From Halichondria panicea (Eukaryota; Porifera; Demospongiae; Suberitida; Halichondriidae), in contig NC_087378.1 of assembly GCF_963675165.1 (NCBI RefSeq), forward strand, positions 8,242,809 through 8,306,808: a DNA stretch of 64,000 bases, in the 5' to 3' direction. The first letter of the stretch is position 1. Every line of letters begins with the position of its first letter. Shown piece by piece: positions 19,311 through 30,778 of the stretch. The translations under genes and the position numbers were made by a program. The notes below the pieces were generated by a model, which was given only the letters and a program-made list of their open reading frames with translations, had not been told where the DNA came from and did not search any database.

Positions 19311-22300
19311 CTAGCTTGATGACAGGGGATTGTTCAGTTCAAACCATACACAACTGTTTCTGACGACTGCATGAACTTTGACCTCCTCTCCATAGCTTAC
19401 AGGCACATCCTCTGATAGCAGGAACACGCTCTGGTGCCAGTGACCCTGATGAGGGGGCGTGTGTGTGGTGTGTGATGTGTGAGGGTATGTACTTTGAATG
19501 CATGGTACTAGTAATGACTCACAGAGTTGCATGTAGGTCCAGTATCCACGGTGATATCGCCATGGAGATGCATTCTGAACCAGTACACAATCCCAGTCAG
19601 TGTACCATCTTCAGTCACCCTCACTCTCAACATATGATCCATCTACACAGAGATGGTAGATACACAGGGATGCAATGGCAGTGACTTACATTGCAAGGGG
19701 CTTTCCCAGAGGTTAAAGTGCAGACGTGGGTGTCGTCGGAGAGACGAGTGTAGAGTACGGAGGTCAGATCAAGGTCAGTGTAGTGGCTGACCTGGTAGTG
19801 ATTCATGCTACAGGCCACATCAAAGCCGAGGGTGGGTAGAGTACCGAGGACAGAGGAGCATGCCCTGAGGGCAGGGGAGGAGATCAGGACCATGCACAGG
19901 GAGATGGAGGAGGGGAGGAACAAGGGGGAGTGGCTGGAGGAACTGGAGGGACAACAATATATGCATGCATCAATTCTATTAGACATTCACACACAAAATT
20001 TAGCTCATAGACTTCATACAGGGTAATATAGGTCAAAATAAATTGAAATACACCATACCTATTGTCAAGAGTATATGATAGAGGAGATAGTATATCGAAC
20101 GTAGGCATACTGTACATCAGATGTATGCGGAGAATAACGTGACTTCCTGTATCTGTCACAAGCTTGGAATTTGCACACTGACCAATCCAAGTGTGGGTGA
20201 TGTAATCTATCAAGAAAGTAGATTACATCACCCACACTTGGATGGGTTGATAGATTACATCACCCACGCTTGGATTGGTCAGTGTGCAAATTCCAAGCTT
20301 GTGACAGATACAGGAAGTCACGTTATTCTCCGCATACATCTGATGTACAGTATGCCTACGTTCGATACTCTCGCTATTGTAGCATCAAACAGCTATTAAA
20401 TGAAACTTTTTGTATTGAAATTGGATGTTTCCAACACAAGTTATGGCCCCTCAAAGTTAGCTATGAACAGGCCTGATTCTGGAAAATACACATAAAATTA
20501 TACAAGTACACACACATACCACAACGCCTCCAGCTCCTCCAGTATGCCAGTGTGCAATGTTCCTTGTGGACTGACCAGGTCACATACCACCACGTCCCAC
20601 ACTACTCCAGTCCGTACCAGCTCAGCTCCATTCCGGTACCGAACAGAGACCTGCTCTGTAAGTCCATTGCTATGGATGATCTCCTTCACAGCAGAGTGGT
20701 ACATGAGTGGCAGCTGGGACAACATCACGAAGTCAGCACCTAGGGAAGAGATAACATATCAACACCATAAGCAGCTATCCTCACCTTCCAGAGCAGCCAT
20801 GAGACCAAACAAAGAGAAGCCTTGTGAGACATCCAGCACTACACAGTGCGCCCCCTCACTAGCCTCACACATCACACACTCTTGAAGCACACTCCTCACA
20901 GCACTGGCGATGGCTCGCTGATAGGAGCTCATGTAGGCAGCATCGTTTAGTCGTAGTAGATCACCCCTCTCCACAAAACACACTGACGGCTCCATCCCAT
21001 TGGTCGATTCAGTCGCACTCTCCACACTCATTTCAAGACTGATATCTGTGCATGATGCACACACCCTCACAGGGTCACCCCCGTCCCTCACACAGATGGG
21101 TGTGGCTAACGGGAACACAGCCTGGTCCCACGAGGTGTCCCCAGAGGGGGCGGTGTTGATGGAGTGGGTGTGGTCTAGATTGAGGGTGAACCAGATAGCG
21201 AGAGCGTCTCCTATCCCCTCGGCTGTGATGGGGAGAGAAACATGTCTGGAGGAGGGCAGGGGAATCTGCACAGAGGTCAAATCAATGGAGCTTAGTCAGT
21301 CACAACAAGCTCTGTTGTTGTGCGTCCTCATCAAACAACTAACGCCTAGAAAGATAATCTGTTTTGAACTATAATTAAATATAGGCTCCCATTAAGTATC
21401 TTAATTCTTTGTTTGTAACTACAGTGCTCCAACCAAAGAGAGTAGATTTCTACAGGTCAATTGAAGCAGACTCCAGGAAATTTAATTGTCACAATGTTAT
21501 GAAGCTAGCCATCAAATCATCAAAGCAATCAGCTCACTTTTGGATGAGTGAAGTCGAAGTGTAGAGCTGTGGTGGTGTGACTGAGTTCCCTGTAGCCTCC
21601 TCTGATGCTAGTCAGCCTCTCACAAGAGTACGGCTCTCGGACCAGCTGGAGAGGGGTGTGGCTATTGGGACGATATCCTCTTCGAGGGCGTCCACTGAGT
21701 GAGGAGGCACAACAAGAGCCCTCTAGTCTGACACTCTCCACACCCACTCCACCCACGCACGAACAGAGGAGTCTGGACACAAAATAACATCATAACAAGA
21801 AATTAAATATTATCCTCTACAAAAACATTAATTAATTATTGGCACAGTATAATACTTGTACAAAGCCTATTATATTTTATTCTATACATGTAGCTGTACC
21901 TGGTTTGTTTTCTGATCTCAGGGCATTCAATGAGCGTCACATAAACTGCAGCACCACACGGGATCACATGACCACCAGCCTCTCTCTGATTGGTTGGCGC
22001 TCCCTGTTGTCTTGGTAACAAAAGCTCGGCCCATGCATGTCTCAGAGAGGGAATAATCCATTCCCCCAATAGGCCCGCATCCACTGTTTCTGTGACAACT
22101 AGCGACACTCTGAGCAACAGGAAATAATAAGAGTTCAATTATTGAAGACCTCACCTTTTGGGAAGTGTGCGAGGGATTGTGATACTGGTGGATGGACGAT
22201 TGATGACAGAGACTTGTCCCTCCATCCCATTGGTCGATATAATATCACATGACATGGTTGCAAAGGTCTCGTTGAGCTCACAGGCGTACACACACTCAGC

Positions 22301-23165
22301 ACCAGACCGCACAGCCATCATGCTGTGAGGGAGAATGGTCTGGTGTTTTGTATTTGAGTACTAGAGTTGGCTTTGTAACTAAAGTTCTGGTGATCCAAAT
22401 TCAACGATTTTATGATTTTCTGAAAGCTAAGAAGGGGCCTGTTCAGATGGTATGCTTAAATCACAAATTTGAAATGGACCATAATTTCCTATTTTCGGGG
22501 ATTGTCAAAAACAGGCTGAAAATAGACTTTTGATTTTAAGGCCCTATCTTAACGAACTCATTGTAAGGTTACAAAAAATCATAAAATTAACTTTATTGGA
22601 CCAACGGAACTAAAGTTATGGCCTTTTAACATACACATACATGTGTGTACCTGAGTAGTCCCGTTCCAGACCCAATATCAAGTACTGTACACTGAGGGAT
22701 GGTCCGCACTGTGCTGTTGATGGCTCTGAAGTAAGTGGAGTTCCTTGTCAGGTCATTGAGCATCTTGAAGTGCCAACGATGTACCAGTTGTTGATTCAGA
22801 GTAGCCATGTTCTCACGTGCTAACAGACAGTAGGGGTCAAGCGTGAGTGAGGCGTTTAGATAGAGCCCTGCCTCCTTTAGTGCTCCTTCATTGAGACACT
22901 TGGTACCCAACACTGCAGTCACAAGAGGGTCTGTAGAGTAGAGGGTGTGTACTGAGTGCACTAGTCTACGGAATAGAGGGGAGGAGGGGCCTTGGGCTTG
23001 CAGCATCTCATCCAGCACTTTAGACAGAGCCTCAAGAAGGTGAGGTTTGATGGTGTCCTTGCATGATGGCCATCTGATGGCTGCCTGTATGTATCTCTCC
23101 AATGCCTCCTGACACTGACCACCCCTGAGGGCCCTCACAGCATCAGATAACACTAGCTCCATCAT
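19311..23165 (-). CDS. PRMT9: Protein arginine methyltransferase 9 (PRMT9) homologue
   Basis: PRMT9 symmetrically dimethylates arginine on splicing factor SF3B2 and has N-terminal TPRs followed by two methyltransferase-like modules. Exon 1 (about 22650-23165) starts MELVLSDAVRALRGGQCQEA with TPR-like helices, then HRWHFKMLNDLTRNSTYFRA and motif I CTVLDIGSGTGLL. The next exons give MMAVRSGAECVYACEL and the double-E loop region VTETVDAGLLGEWIIPSLRH. The second, degenerate module follows (VLDVSQGFSLFGLMAALEG, WDVVVCDLVSPQGT). The C-terminus (WHQSVFLLSEDVPVSYGEEV) ends at 19311. There are about ten exons. A foldback element lies in the intron between about 19950 and 20490, and a dispersed foldback family copy lies at 22376-22623. 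The start is head-to-head with SPAG1. Confidence 0.92.
20095..20365. mobile_element. Long foldback element with about 118-bp near-perfect arms in a PRMT9 intron
   Basis: The left arm begins TCGAACGTAGGCATACTGTA at 20095 and the right arm ends with its reverse complement at 20365. I see one mismatch along the paired arms. The loop (about 20213-20247) itself repeats an arm-end segment (GATTACATCACCCACACTTG), so the inner end has been copied once more. No coding capacity is present. Near identity of the arms means a recent element or ongoing arm conversion. Confidence 0.88.
22376..22623. mobile_element. Dispersed foldback family copy 1 (PRMT9 intron)
   Basis: Arms carry ATTTTATGATTTTCTGAAAG near one end and its mirror near the other, with an outer ACTAAAGTT / AACTAAAGTTATGGCC border. 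Five further copies occur in the window. Confidence 0.75.
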
Positions 23166-23341
23166 CCATTGCAGTCTTTTTCATTAATAGGTCCACATGG
23201 GTTAGATGGTAATCATCGTCAATGTAAACTCACCTACCTTGTCAATTTCGATGACACGCCGCGGTTAAGAAGCAAAGCGTCCACGTGTCGCGACCATTTC
23301 CATACTAAGCAACGACGCTAGCTAGCTATAAACCAGGAGAG
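23166..23341. promoter_or_regulatory. Bidirectional PRMT9 / SPAG1 promoter
   Basis: A 176-bp gap between opposite start codons. It is locally GC-rich with a CCACGTG E-box-like site near 23281 and no TATA box. Confidence 0.6.
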
Positions 23342-24713
23342 ATGGACTACATGGACCCTTACTGCTACAACCCCATCCCTGGTACAGACGTTCCTCTTGA
23401 CCACATGGATTACGGCTACGTGAGCAGCTGCAGCGACTCTACTGAACTGGGCAAAATACTCAAGATTCTAAGGTGAGGGGGCGTGGGTCTGTAGCTAGCT
23501 GCATCCTTGAAATTGAAACAGAGTTGGTAAAGTACTGAGCACTCATACCCCAGGTCTGGGAAGGAAGGTCATTATCCTGAGTTGATAGCTCATACAGAGA
23601 AGAGGCTAGGAGAGGTGGACCCCAGCAAGTAAGCTAGCTGTGTGTGTAGACAGTGTGCTCATGTGTTGTGTGTGTATGTGCAGCAAACTACTCATTTCAA
23701 CCAAAGCTGCTCAGAGGACCAACGATCTATCTTATGAGGAATCTATTGCAATCAACAAGGACATGGAGGTCTGTACACACCACACACACACACACCACAC
23801 ACACACCACACACACCCACACAGGACTGGACTGAGAACATTCGCAGCGTCTCTGGTTCAAGTAATAATGGTAACGATGATGACAAGTCCCTCCCTCCAGT
23901 CAGGAAGGTCACATTCACCAACCCCAAGGAACAGGTACATGTTCTGGCACCCCACACCACACACACACACCATAATGTCCCTGTCCAGGTTCAACCCTCC
24001 GATGCTAAGCCAAAAGGAGAGAGAATAAAGTCGTTCGATTTCGACGCCTGGTCAAAGTTTGATGGGGAGAAGGAGGCAGCAAAGGTTGACAGTGAAGAGC
24101 CACAGGTGTCCGCCACAATACAGGACAAGCCCAACATTCCCAGCCAGCTCTCAAAGAAAGGTACAGGAATAAACAGATTGTGTGCTCATGCCATCGATAG
24201 GAACTGTTAGCTCACTATAGTTTGTTATTATGACAGCCTATGAGCATGTATGACAGCCTATGAGCATGTATGACAGCCTATGAGCATGTATGACAGCCTA
24301 TGAGCATGCTACAATGATAATTATTATGTATTATAATTATGTCTTCATAGAGCTTGCTCTGACGACTGCTGAGAAGGAGCGGATGGCAGACAAGGAGAGG
24401 GAGAAGGGAAACGAGGTATCATGTGATTATTCTCCCATGTCATGTGACTGATAACGTGTATGATTGCTGTAGGCATTTCGTGCTGGAGATCTGGAAGAGG
24501 CTTTGGCTTATTACTCTCGGAGTATTAACTTTAACCCCTCAGTAGCTGCGTACAACAACAGAGCCCTCACTGGTGAGCCAAGAGTTAACCAATGCCTTGT
24601 GTTCACCCACCACCACCTCACAGAGATTAAACTGAAGCGCTTCCAAGCTGCAATGGAGGACTGCACTCAGGCTCTCAAAGTGGAGCCCTCTAATACAAAG
24701 GGTAAGTAAGCCA

Positions 24714-24744
<31 letters not shown>

Positions 24745-25504
24745 GGTGAGTTCACGGAAACCGGGCGACGACCCAACTTCCCGTTTGGTTGATTAAGTTT
24801 TTTGTAGAATCAGAATGGCTGAAATATTACACTACGCTACATGTAATTGTGGTTTTTCTGTTTGGCAATTCTCTGTTGCAAGTGCACTCAATCCACAGTA
24901 CTATCTCAACCCGGCCATGTAAGAACAAGAGTTCATTGATAAGAATTAATGATGTGTAAATGACATTAACTGTTCAATTTTGGTATGATATTATGCAATA
25001 CAAGTCTCTACACAGCGTTTAACCAGTGTGATAAGAAGTTTACACCCACCCCACACACACCACACAGCTCTGTTCCGCCGAGGGACGGCCTACTCACAGC
25101 TGGGCAAACTTCACCAGGCAGCCACTGACTTTGAGAGGGTCCTGCACTTTGAACCCAACAACAAGAAAGCTCAGCAAGAGCTCAACGCTGTGCGTAAAAA
25201 ACTAGCCGAGAATGGAGGTCAGAAAGACAATAAGAAGACTGGCCGCAGGATACAGATTGAGGAGGTTGAAGAAAAGGAAGAGAAGACTGCGGAAACCATC
25301 ACCCCCACGAATACCGTCCCCCCTCCCGTCACTAAGACCACACCCCCAAAGGTCACGAAGGAGTCACCTCCATTGCCAGGTCGAGTACAAACTCTCAAAG
25401 AGGAGGGCAACAAGTTGTTCCAAGCTGGTCAGTATCCCGGGGCTCTGGACAAGTACACCAATGCTGTGGCTATTCTGCGCTCTGAGGGTAAGCACACACA
25501 CACA

Positions 25505-25574
<70 letters not shown>

Positions 25575-28500
25575 AATAATATTGTTCTGCTCAATTACTG
25601 TCGTAAAAGCGAAAAATTGAAATAATTAGACCATGCCATACAGTCTATTAGTTAAAATCCTGCTTAACTACACACTACTGCTATTATCAACCCCCTCACA
25701 CACACACTCAGGTAAATGGCAGGAGAGCAATCTCTCCATGTTGCTCAACAACCGAGCAGCTAGTCAGCTCAAGCTGGGGAACTGCCCTGCGTGTATAGTG
25801 GACTGCACAGAGTCTCTCTCCCTGGTGGTGGTCAACAAGAAGGCTCTCATGAGAAGAGGGAAAGCATTTGAACTACTCGAGAAGTAAGCTTGTCATTCAT
25901 AGTCTTTGTGTTTGGCCCAGTTTTTAGTGTTTAATAATCCACTCCATTCTTAGGCTATAAAAGAGGCAAATTTATTTGAAATTGAGGATTAAAAATGCCA
26001 TCACTTTAAAAATTCTTGAGTCTAACGATTTCCTCCCCCCTCCACTAGATACAAGCAGGCTTACAATGACTACCAGCTAGCTCTGGCTATAGACCGCTCC
26101 CTCCCTCAAGCCTATGAGGCATCATCCAGAATAGTGAAAGTATTAAGAGATATGGACGGTTTCAACTGGAGGGACAAGTTACCCGTGTGTCCTGAGGCAG
26201 AGAGGATCAGGGAGGAGCTTCAGAGGACCACAGCCTCTAGTACTCCATCAAATAGTGTTGATATCAGCAAGGCCCAGCCGACTGACAATGTCGATGTTGC
26301 TAAGGAACAGCCGACTGAGAATGAAGTTGTTGCTAAGGAACAGCCTACTGACAATGCCAAGGAAAAGCCGACTGAGAATGAAGTTGTTGCTAAGGAACAG
26401 CCTACTGACAATGCCAAGGAAAAGCCGACTGAGAATGAAGTTGTTGCTAAGGAACAGCCTACTGACAATGCCGATGTTGCTAAGGAACAGCCGACAAACA
26501 GTGGCGATGTTGCTAAGGAAGAGTTTAACTTGTTAGCAGATAATAACGACAACGGGGATTCCCCCTCACCAGAAAGTGCTGACACAGCAGATGTCTCTTC
26601 AGTACCAGAGTCCACACCAGAAAGTGCTGACACAGCAGACGCCTCTTCAGTACCAGAGTCCACACCAGAAAGTGCTGACACAGCAGACGCCTCTTCAGTA
26701 CCAGAGTCCACACCAGAAAGTGCTGACACAGCAGACGCCTCTTCAGTACCAGAGTCCACACCAGAAAGTGCTGACACAGCAGACGCCTCTTCAATACCTG
26801 AGTCCACACCAGAAAGTGCTGACACAGCAGACGCCTCTTCAGTACCAGAGTCCACATCCAGTGATGTGTCCACTGATTCAAGTGCATCTGTTGAGGACGA
26901 GATGACCTCTGACCCCATCATCAATACAACCTCTCCAGTGTCCCACACTAAGGTATAGCTTTGAGCATGTCCAGTAGTTGTACATGAAAATGGCTGATTT
27001 GCTTTATACAGGTGACCCAGTCCACACAGCCTGTTCCCTCTACGCGTACGGCAAGTCCCCCAAGTTCAAAGGTCAAATACGATGATCTACTGTCCCCGGA
27101 AGAGAAGTTTGAGAAACACAAACTGAAGGGAAATGAGCACATAAAAAAAGTGAGGGTGGCATGAGAAATAATAATTATGTGTGTGTCAAGTTAGACTGTG
27201 TTATGAGTTCATCTATTGTGTTTATAGGGAGAGTATGTGGAGGCCCTTCGTTACTACAACATGTGTGTGAGTGTGAGCCCCGGGAGTGTGGCGGGCTATA
27301 CCAACAGGGCTCTCTGTCACCTCAAGCTCAACAGTGTGCGTACTGTCAAATACTTGTCATAATATATGTACCTTAAACTCTATGTGTGTATTTAGACTAT
27401 TATTTTATTATAGGGATTGGCACCACTTTTGTAGCTTTTTATGACTGTATAATTATTATTAGATTTAAATATAATAATTATTGCTCGCCAAACTAATACA
27501 TGTTATGTGATCTGACCACCTGCTCCCTGTCACAGCCACGCAGTGCAGAGGGGGATTGTAACAAAGCTCTCTCCAAAGAACCTGGTAATGTGAAGGCCCT
27601 CTATCGCAGGGGACTGGCTAGAAAGGTAGGCCAATACTCATTGCTATCTCTTATACATGTACATGTAGCCTGTACCAAGAGTAAGAATGTTGTACATGTA
27701 ACAGTGTTTGACTAACTCTGCTATCAAAATAATGGTTTGGGACTCTTTCAGCTGCCAAAACTTGAATTCCGTGGATCTAATTTCAACGATTTTCTGCTTT
27801 TCTGAAAGCTTAGAAAGAGACCTTTCAAATGGTGTCTTTTTCGTGAAAAAATTCATATTTGAGAGATAAATGTATTTGCCAATTAATTTTGGCCAGACCA
27901 TGGTCCAAGGGCGAAAAATGACAAATTATGGCCCCGACAAAATGTTGGATTTAAACACATCATTTGAAAGATCTCTTTCTCAGCTTTCAGAAAATCATAA
28001 AATGTTTGACACTGGATCAACGGTACTAAAGTTATGGCTGTTCAAAGATGTTCAACTGCACAACGTTGTGCCTATACATAATTGTAATTGATTGCAATTG
28101 CTCTATTATAAGCACTCTCTCATAATATTGGCCCACCCCCTGCAGGCTCTTGGTCGCTATGCTGAGTCAGTACGGGACCTCCACCTCCTCCTCACCATTG
28201 ACCCTGACAACCCACCTGCCAAGAAAGAGTTGGGTGAGACCAAGCAGCTCTGGGAGAAGCAGCTGCGTGAGATACAGGCCCGCACCGTCGCCAAGGACAA
28301 GCGACCAGAGCGAAGGAATTCCAAATCAAAGAAGGGTAAGTATTAAACTATCCTCTATCCCGTACAGTGTGTCAATTTATGCATGTACACCAACTGTACC
28401 TTCCTCAAGCCATAGTGCCTTTGCTCATCAGATGATTCCCTTCCCTGAATAGCTATAATTATAGCTGGCTTGAACCTTGAACCTAACCCCCCTTCTCCCA

Positions 28501-30614
28501 CAGGTGGTGGACCCAGGACAGCCTCCCAGAGGTCACCTGCATCTGGTGGCAATAATGGAGCTCAGAAACCACCAACTAAAGAAGAATTGGACAAGTTTCA
28601 GAAGCTGCTGAAAGAGTTGGAGGCCTCCAAAGATAAAATAGAGCAGCTGTCCAAGTCTGGGGGGCCGATGTGGGGCAATGGTGTGGAGGGACCAGGGGGA
28701 CTTCCCTTCACTGGAGCACCCCCTCCAGGGAAATCCCCTAATGGGAGCAGGAAGACGGCTAAACCAGCAGCAGCCAAGGCCGGAGGGAACTCCCCCTCTG
28801 CTAGTAAACCAAAACCAAAAACAAAGAAAGTACCGAAAAAACCTCCGAAAATGATGACGAAATCCGAGCCTCAACCTGAAGAGAGGTCAGAGGTCAAAGG
28901 ACACCCATCGCCAGAGGAGGTTAAGAGTTCTCCCGTTACTAAGGGGAAGAGAATTGTCATTGAGGAGATCCATAGTAGTGACGATGAGTTGACCACGTCC
29001 CCTACACCGGTAGAGGACACGCCCCCTTTGAAGGAGGACAGTGCAGAGACTGAGTCACCACCACCATCACTGGTAAGAGTGTACAGACCGTGTGGGCGTG
29101 TACTACGCATGTACTGTAACACTTGCTTCCCCAGCATTTTTCCGATTTTTTTCCTATAATGTACAGATAATTGTTTTACGAGGAATTATGTTTCTAGTAT
29201 AATAATCATCTATTCCTGTTCCGCCCACTCATTTACCCCCTCCTACACTGTTCCGCCCACTCATTTACCCCCTCCTACAGAGTTCCCCGTTTGAGTTTGT
29301 CCAGCGATGGAATGCAATCCCACGGACAGCCAAGAGTTCAGAGTACGCCCGTCTCCTTGAGGCCATCCCTCCCTCCAGTCTTCCCAGTGTCATCACTAAC
29401 AAACTAGATGCTGTCATGCTCACCAACGTTATCAGGGCCATGGACAAACAGTTCGTGCCTCGAGGTACCGTCAGTAGCTGCGTGTGTACTCTGTATAGTT
29501 GTCTGGTGTATGGTGGACTATATGGATGGCCCCACCCACTTGTTAGATCCACTGCTCAAGTTATGTAACTTCTGTTGCAGTTGGCCACATTCATGTGTGT
29601 GCTACTACTGGGGCTTCGGAGCGGGAGGTAGCATCTGCGCACTGGTCGGGACTCCGACTTAACTGGGATCCAGTTACTGGCTATGACTCTAGCTTGCGCA
29701 GAAGGTCGGGACGCCGGCCGAACTACTTTTTTTTTTACTTAGTTTGCATGATCATAGATTAAGGAAAGAGTCGAAACATCTAAGTTATCGGAAACTGTCT
29801 GTGTTGCCAGCCCAACAAGTTGTATGGCTGTTAAAAGCAAATCTAGACCTTCCAAGCCCTTTACAATGAATGCCCTTTGCTGGTATAGTTGTAGGCAAAA
29901 TTAATGACAAATCAGTTGTTGTGAAGTTGCTATAGAGGATACAAAGTTTGTTGTCCCTATTCTATCGCAGTTCTAGCAATAGAATAGGGACAACAAACTT
30001 TGTAATTTGTAAGTAGTGTACTGTGTCACATAATAACTATGGTCTCAAGTATTGTATGGAACTGCAAGCTAAGCAGCAGATTATTCTTAAGGCCACCATA
30101 CACCAGGCAACTTTCATACAACAGATTGTACAACCATTGTAGGCAATGAATTGCCTGGTGTATGTGGTGGCCTTTATTTGCTTCAACCCTGCATGCTTAT
30201 TTCATGTTCACTCTCCTGTGCAGGCAAGTACGAGTTGTGTGCTGATATTCTGACTAGTCTGAGTGAGGTGCCACGGTTTGGTATGGTGTCCATGTTCATG
30301 GGACCACAGGAGAAGTCAGGTGACAGTTAGAGTGTGGTATGCTAGCTATAATAGAGGTGGCTATATATATGCAGTATGTAATCAGCTACACCCCCTCTCC
30401 CCTCCCCCCCCCTCCCACGTTGTTACTACCTCCCCCCCACGGTGTTACTAACCCCCTCTCCCCCAGTATTACTAGCTAACCCTCCCCCCTCCACAGTGTT
30501 ACTAACCTGCCTCTCTCCCTTGCAGACCTGAATCATGTGCTGGCAGCATTGTCCTCTGCTAAGGAGGTACCCAATGCAAGGATTGAGCACATCAAACAAG
30601 TGTACAGCCTCTAA
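23342..30614 (+). CDS. SPAG1: Sperm-associated antigen 1 (SPAG1) homologue
   Basis: SPAG1 is a cytoplasmic R2TP-like co-chaperone scaffold needed to preassemble axonemal dynein arms. It starts at ATG 23342; PLDHMDYGYVSSCSDSTELG and KILRSGKEGHYPELI match the N-terminus. Then come FDAWSKFDGEKE and three TPR modules. The first has KEKGNEAF/RAGDLEEALAYYSRSI, the second has LKEEGNKLFQAGQYPGALDK, and the third has KLKGNEHIKKGEYVEALRYY. The IQIEEVEE/IVIEEIHSSDDE motifs are also present. The C-terminal RPAP3_C domain begins FEFVQRWNAIPRTAKSSEYA and ends at 30614 (RIEHIKQVYSL). There are about 18 exons. A repeat-rich acidic linker (26280-26860) between TPR modules 2 and 3 is longer than in vertebrates. 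Several introns carry duplicated splice-site segments. Confidence 0.93.
24225..24309. repeat. 20-bp tandem repeat in a SPAG1 intron
   Basis: Four copies of GACAGCCTATGAGCATGTAT, the last slightly changed. It lies inside the intron, away from either splice site. Confidence 0.9.
25494..25571. repeat. (CA)n microsatellite starting at a SPAG1 donor site
   Basis: The CA run begins within a few bases after the donor GGTAAGCACACA, so the 5' splice signal merges into the microsatellite. Confidence 0.9.
26280..26523 (+). repeat. Coding 57-bp repeat in SPAG1 linker
   Basis: Units encode KEKPTENEVVAKEQPTDNA; about three complete units plus diverged flanking ones (KEQPTDNVDVA-type). All are in frame. 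Confidence 0.88.
26569..26856 (+). repeat. Coding 48-bp repeat in SPAG1 linker, six copies
   Basis: Each unit encodes PESADTADASSVPEST. The first has V for A and the fifth has I for V. Lengths are exact multiples of three, so the frame is kept. The product is an acidic, Ser/Thr-rich disordered spacer. Confidence 0.93.
27729..28040. mobile_element. Dispersed foldback family copy 2 (SPAG1 intron)
   Basis: Contains TTTCTGAAAGCTTAGAAAGA and its mirror TCTTTCTCAGCTTTCAGAAA, with an outer ACTAAAGTTATGGC border. Same family as 22376-22623. Confidence 0.72.
29217..29280 (+). repeat. Exact 32-bp duplication of a SPAG1 3' splice site
   Basis: Two adjacent copies of a unit starting TGTTCCGCCCACTCATTTAC and ending CCTACAC (first) or CCTACAG (second). 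They differ only at the last base. The second copy supplies the acceptor for the RPAP3_C exon at 29281. Confidence 0.92.
29941..30003. repeat. Hairpin with perfect 25-bp arms in a SPAG1 intron
   Basis: 29941-29965 (ACAAAGTTTGTTGTCCCTAT...) and 29979-30003 are exact inverted repeats with a 13-nt loop. Confidence 0.92.
30089..30174. mobile_element. Small foldback (MITE-like) in the same SPAG1 intron
   Basis: AAGGCCACCATACACCAGGC (30089) pairs with GCCTGGTGTATGTGGTGGCC (about 30153-30172), with one or two changes. The total is 86 bp. Confidence 0.8.
30398..30525 (+). repeat. Repeated branch-point/pyrimidine/AG units before the last SPAG1 exon
   Basis: Degenerate units of the form (G)TGTTACTAAC followed by a C/T tract and CAC or CAG occur about four times in a row before the exon at 30526. 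TACTAAC is a perfect branch-point consensus in at least two units. Confidence 0.75.
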
Positions 30615-30778
30615 ACTGAAACACTCAATCATCACATGCATGAGTCTGTTGGCTTGCTTTTGAAGCTTGTTATAATTTATTATGACTTATGATTGTGTTT
30701 ATAATTATCAAGTGATAAATGCATGCCAACAGTTTACGTTTAAAGTTCAAAATCATGCGACGTAATGTTTCATTGTTC

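Noticed and set aside
20121-20476. Open frames on both strands around 20.1-20.5 kb
   Set aside because: They mirror each other across the foldback element and lie in a PRMT9 intron.
26220-26948. 242-codon minus-strand frame opposite the SPAG1 repeats
   Set aside because: It exists only because in-frame coding repeats lack stops in several frames.
30387-30525. Assembly low-complexity junk at the end of SPAG1
   Set aside because: The C-rich tract is organised into units with TACTAAC and AG and leads into a clear exon, so it is real intron sequence.
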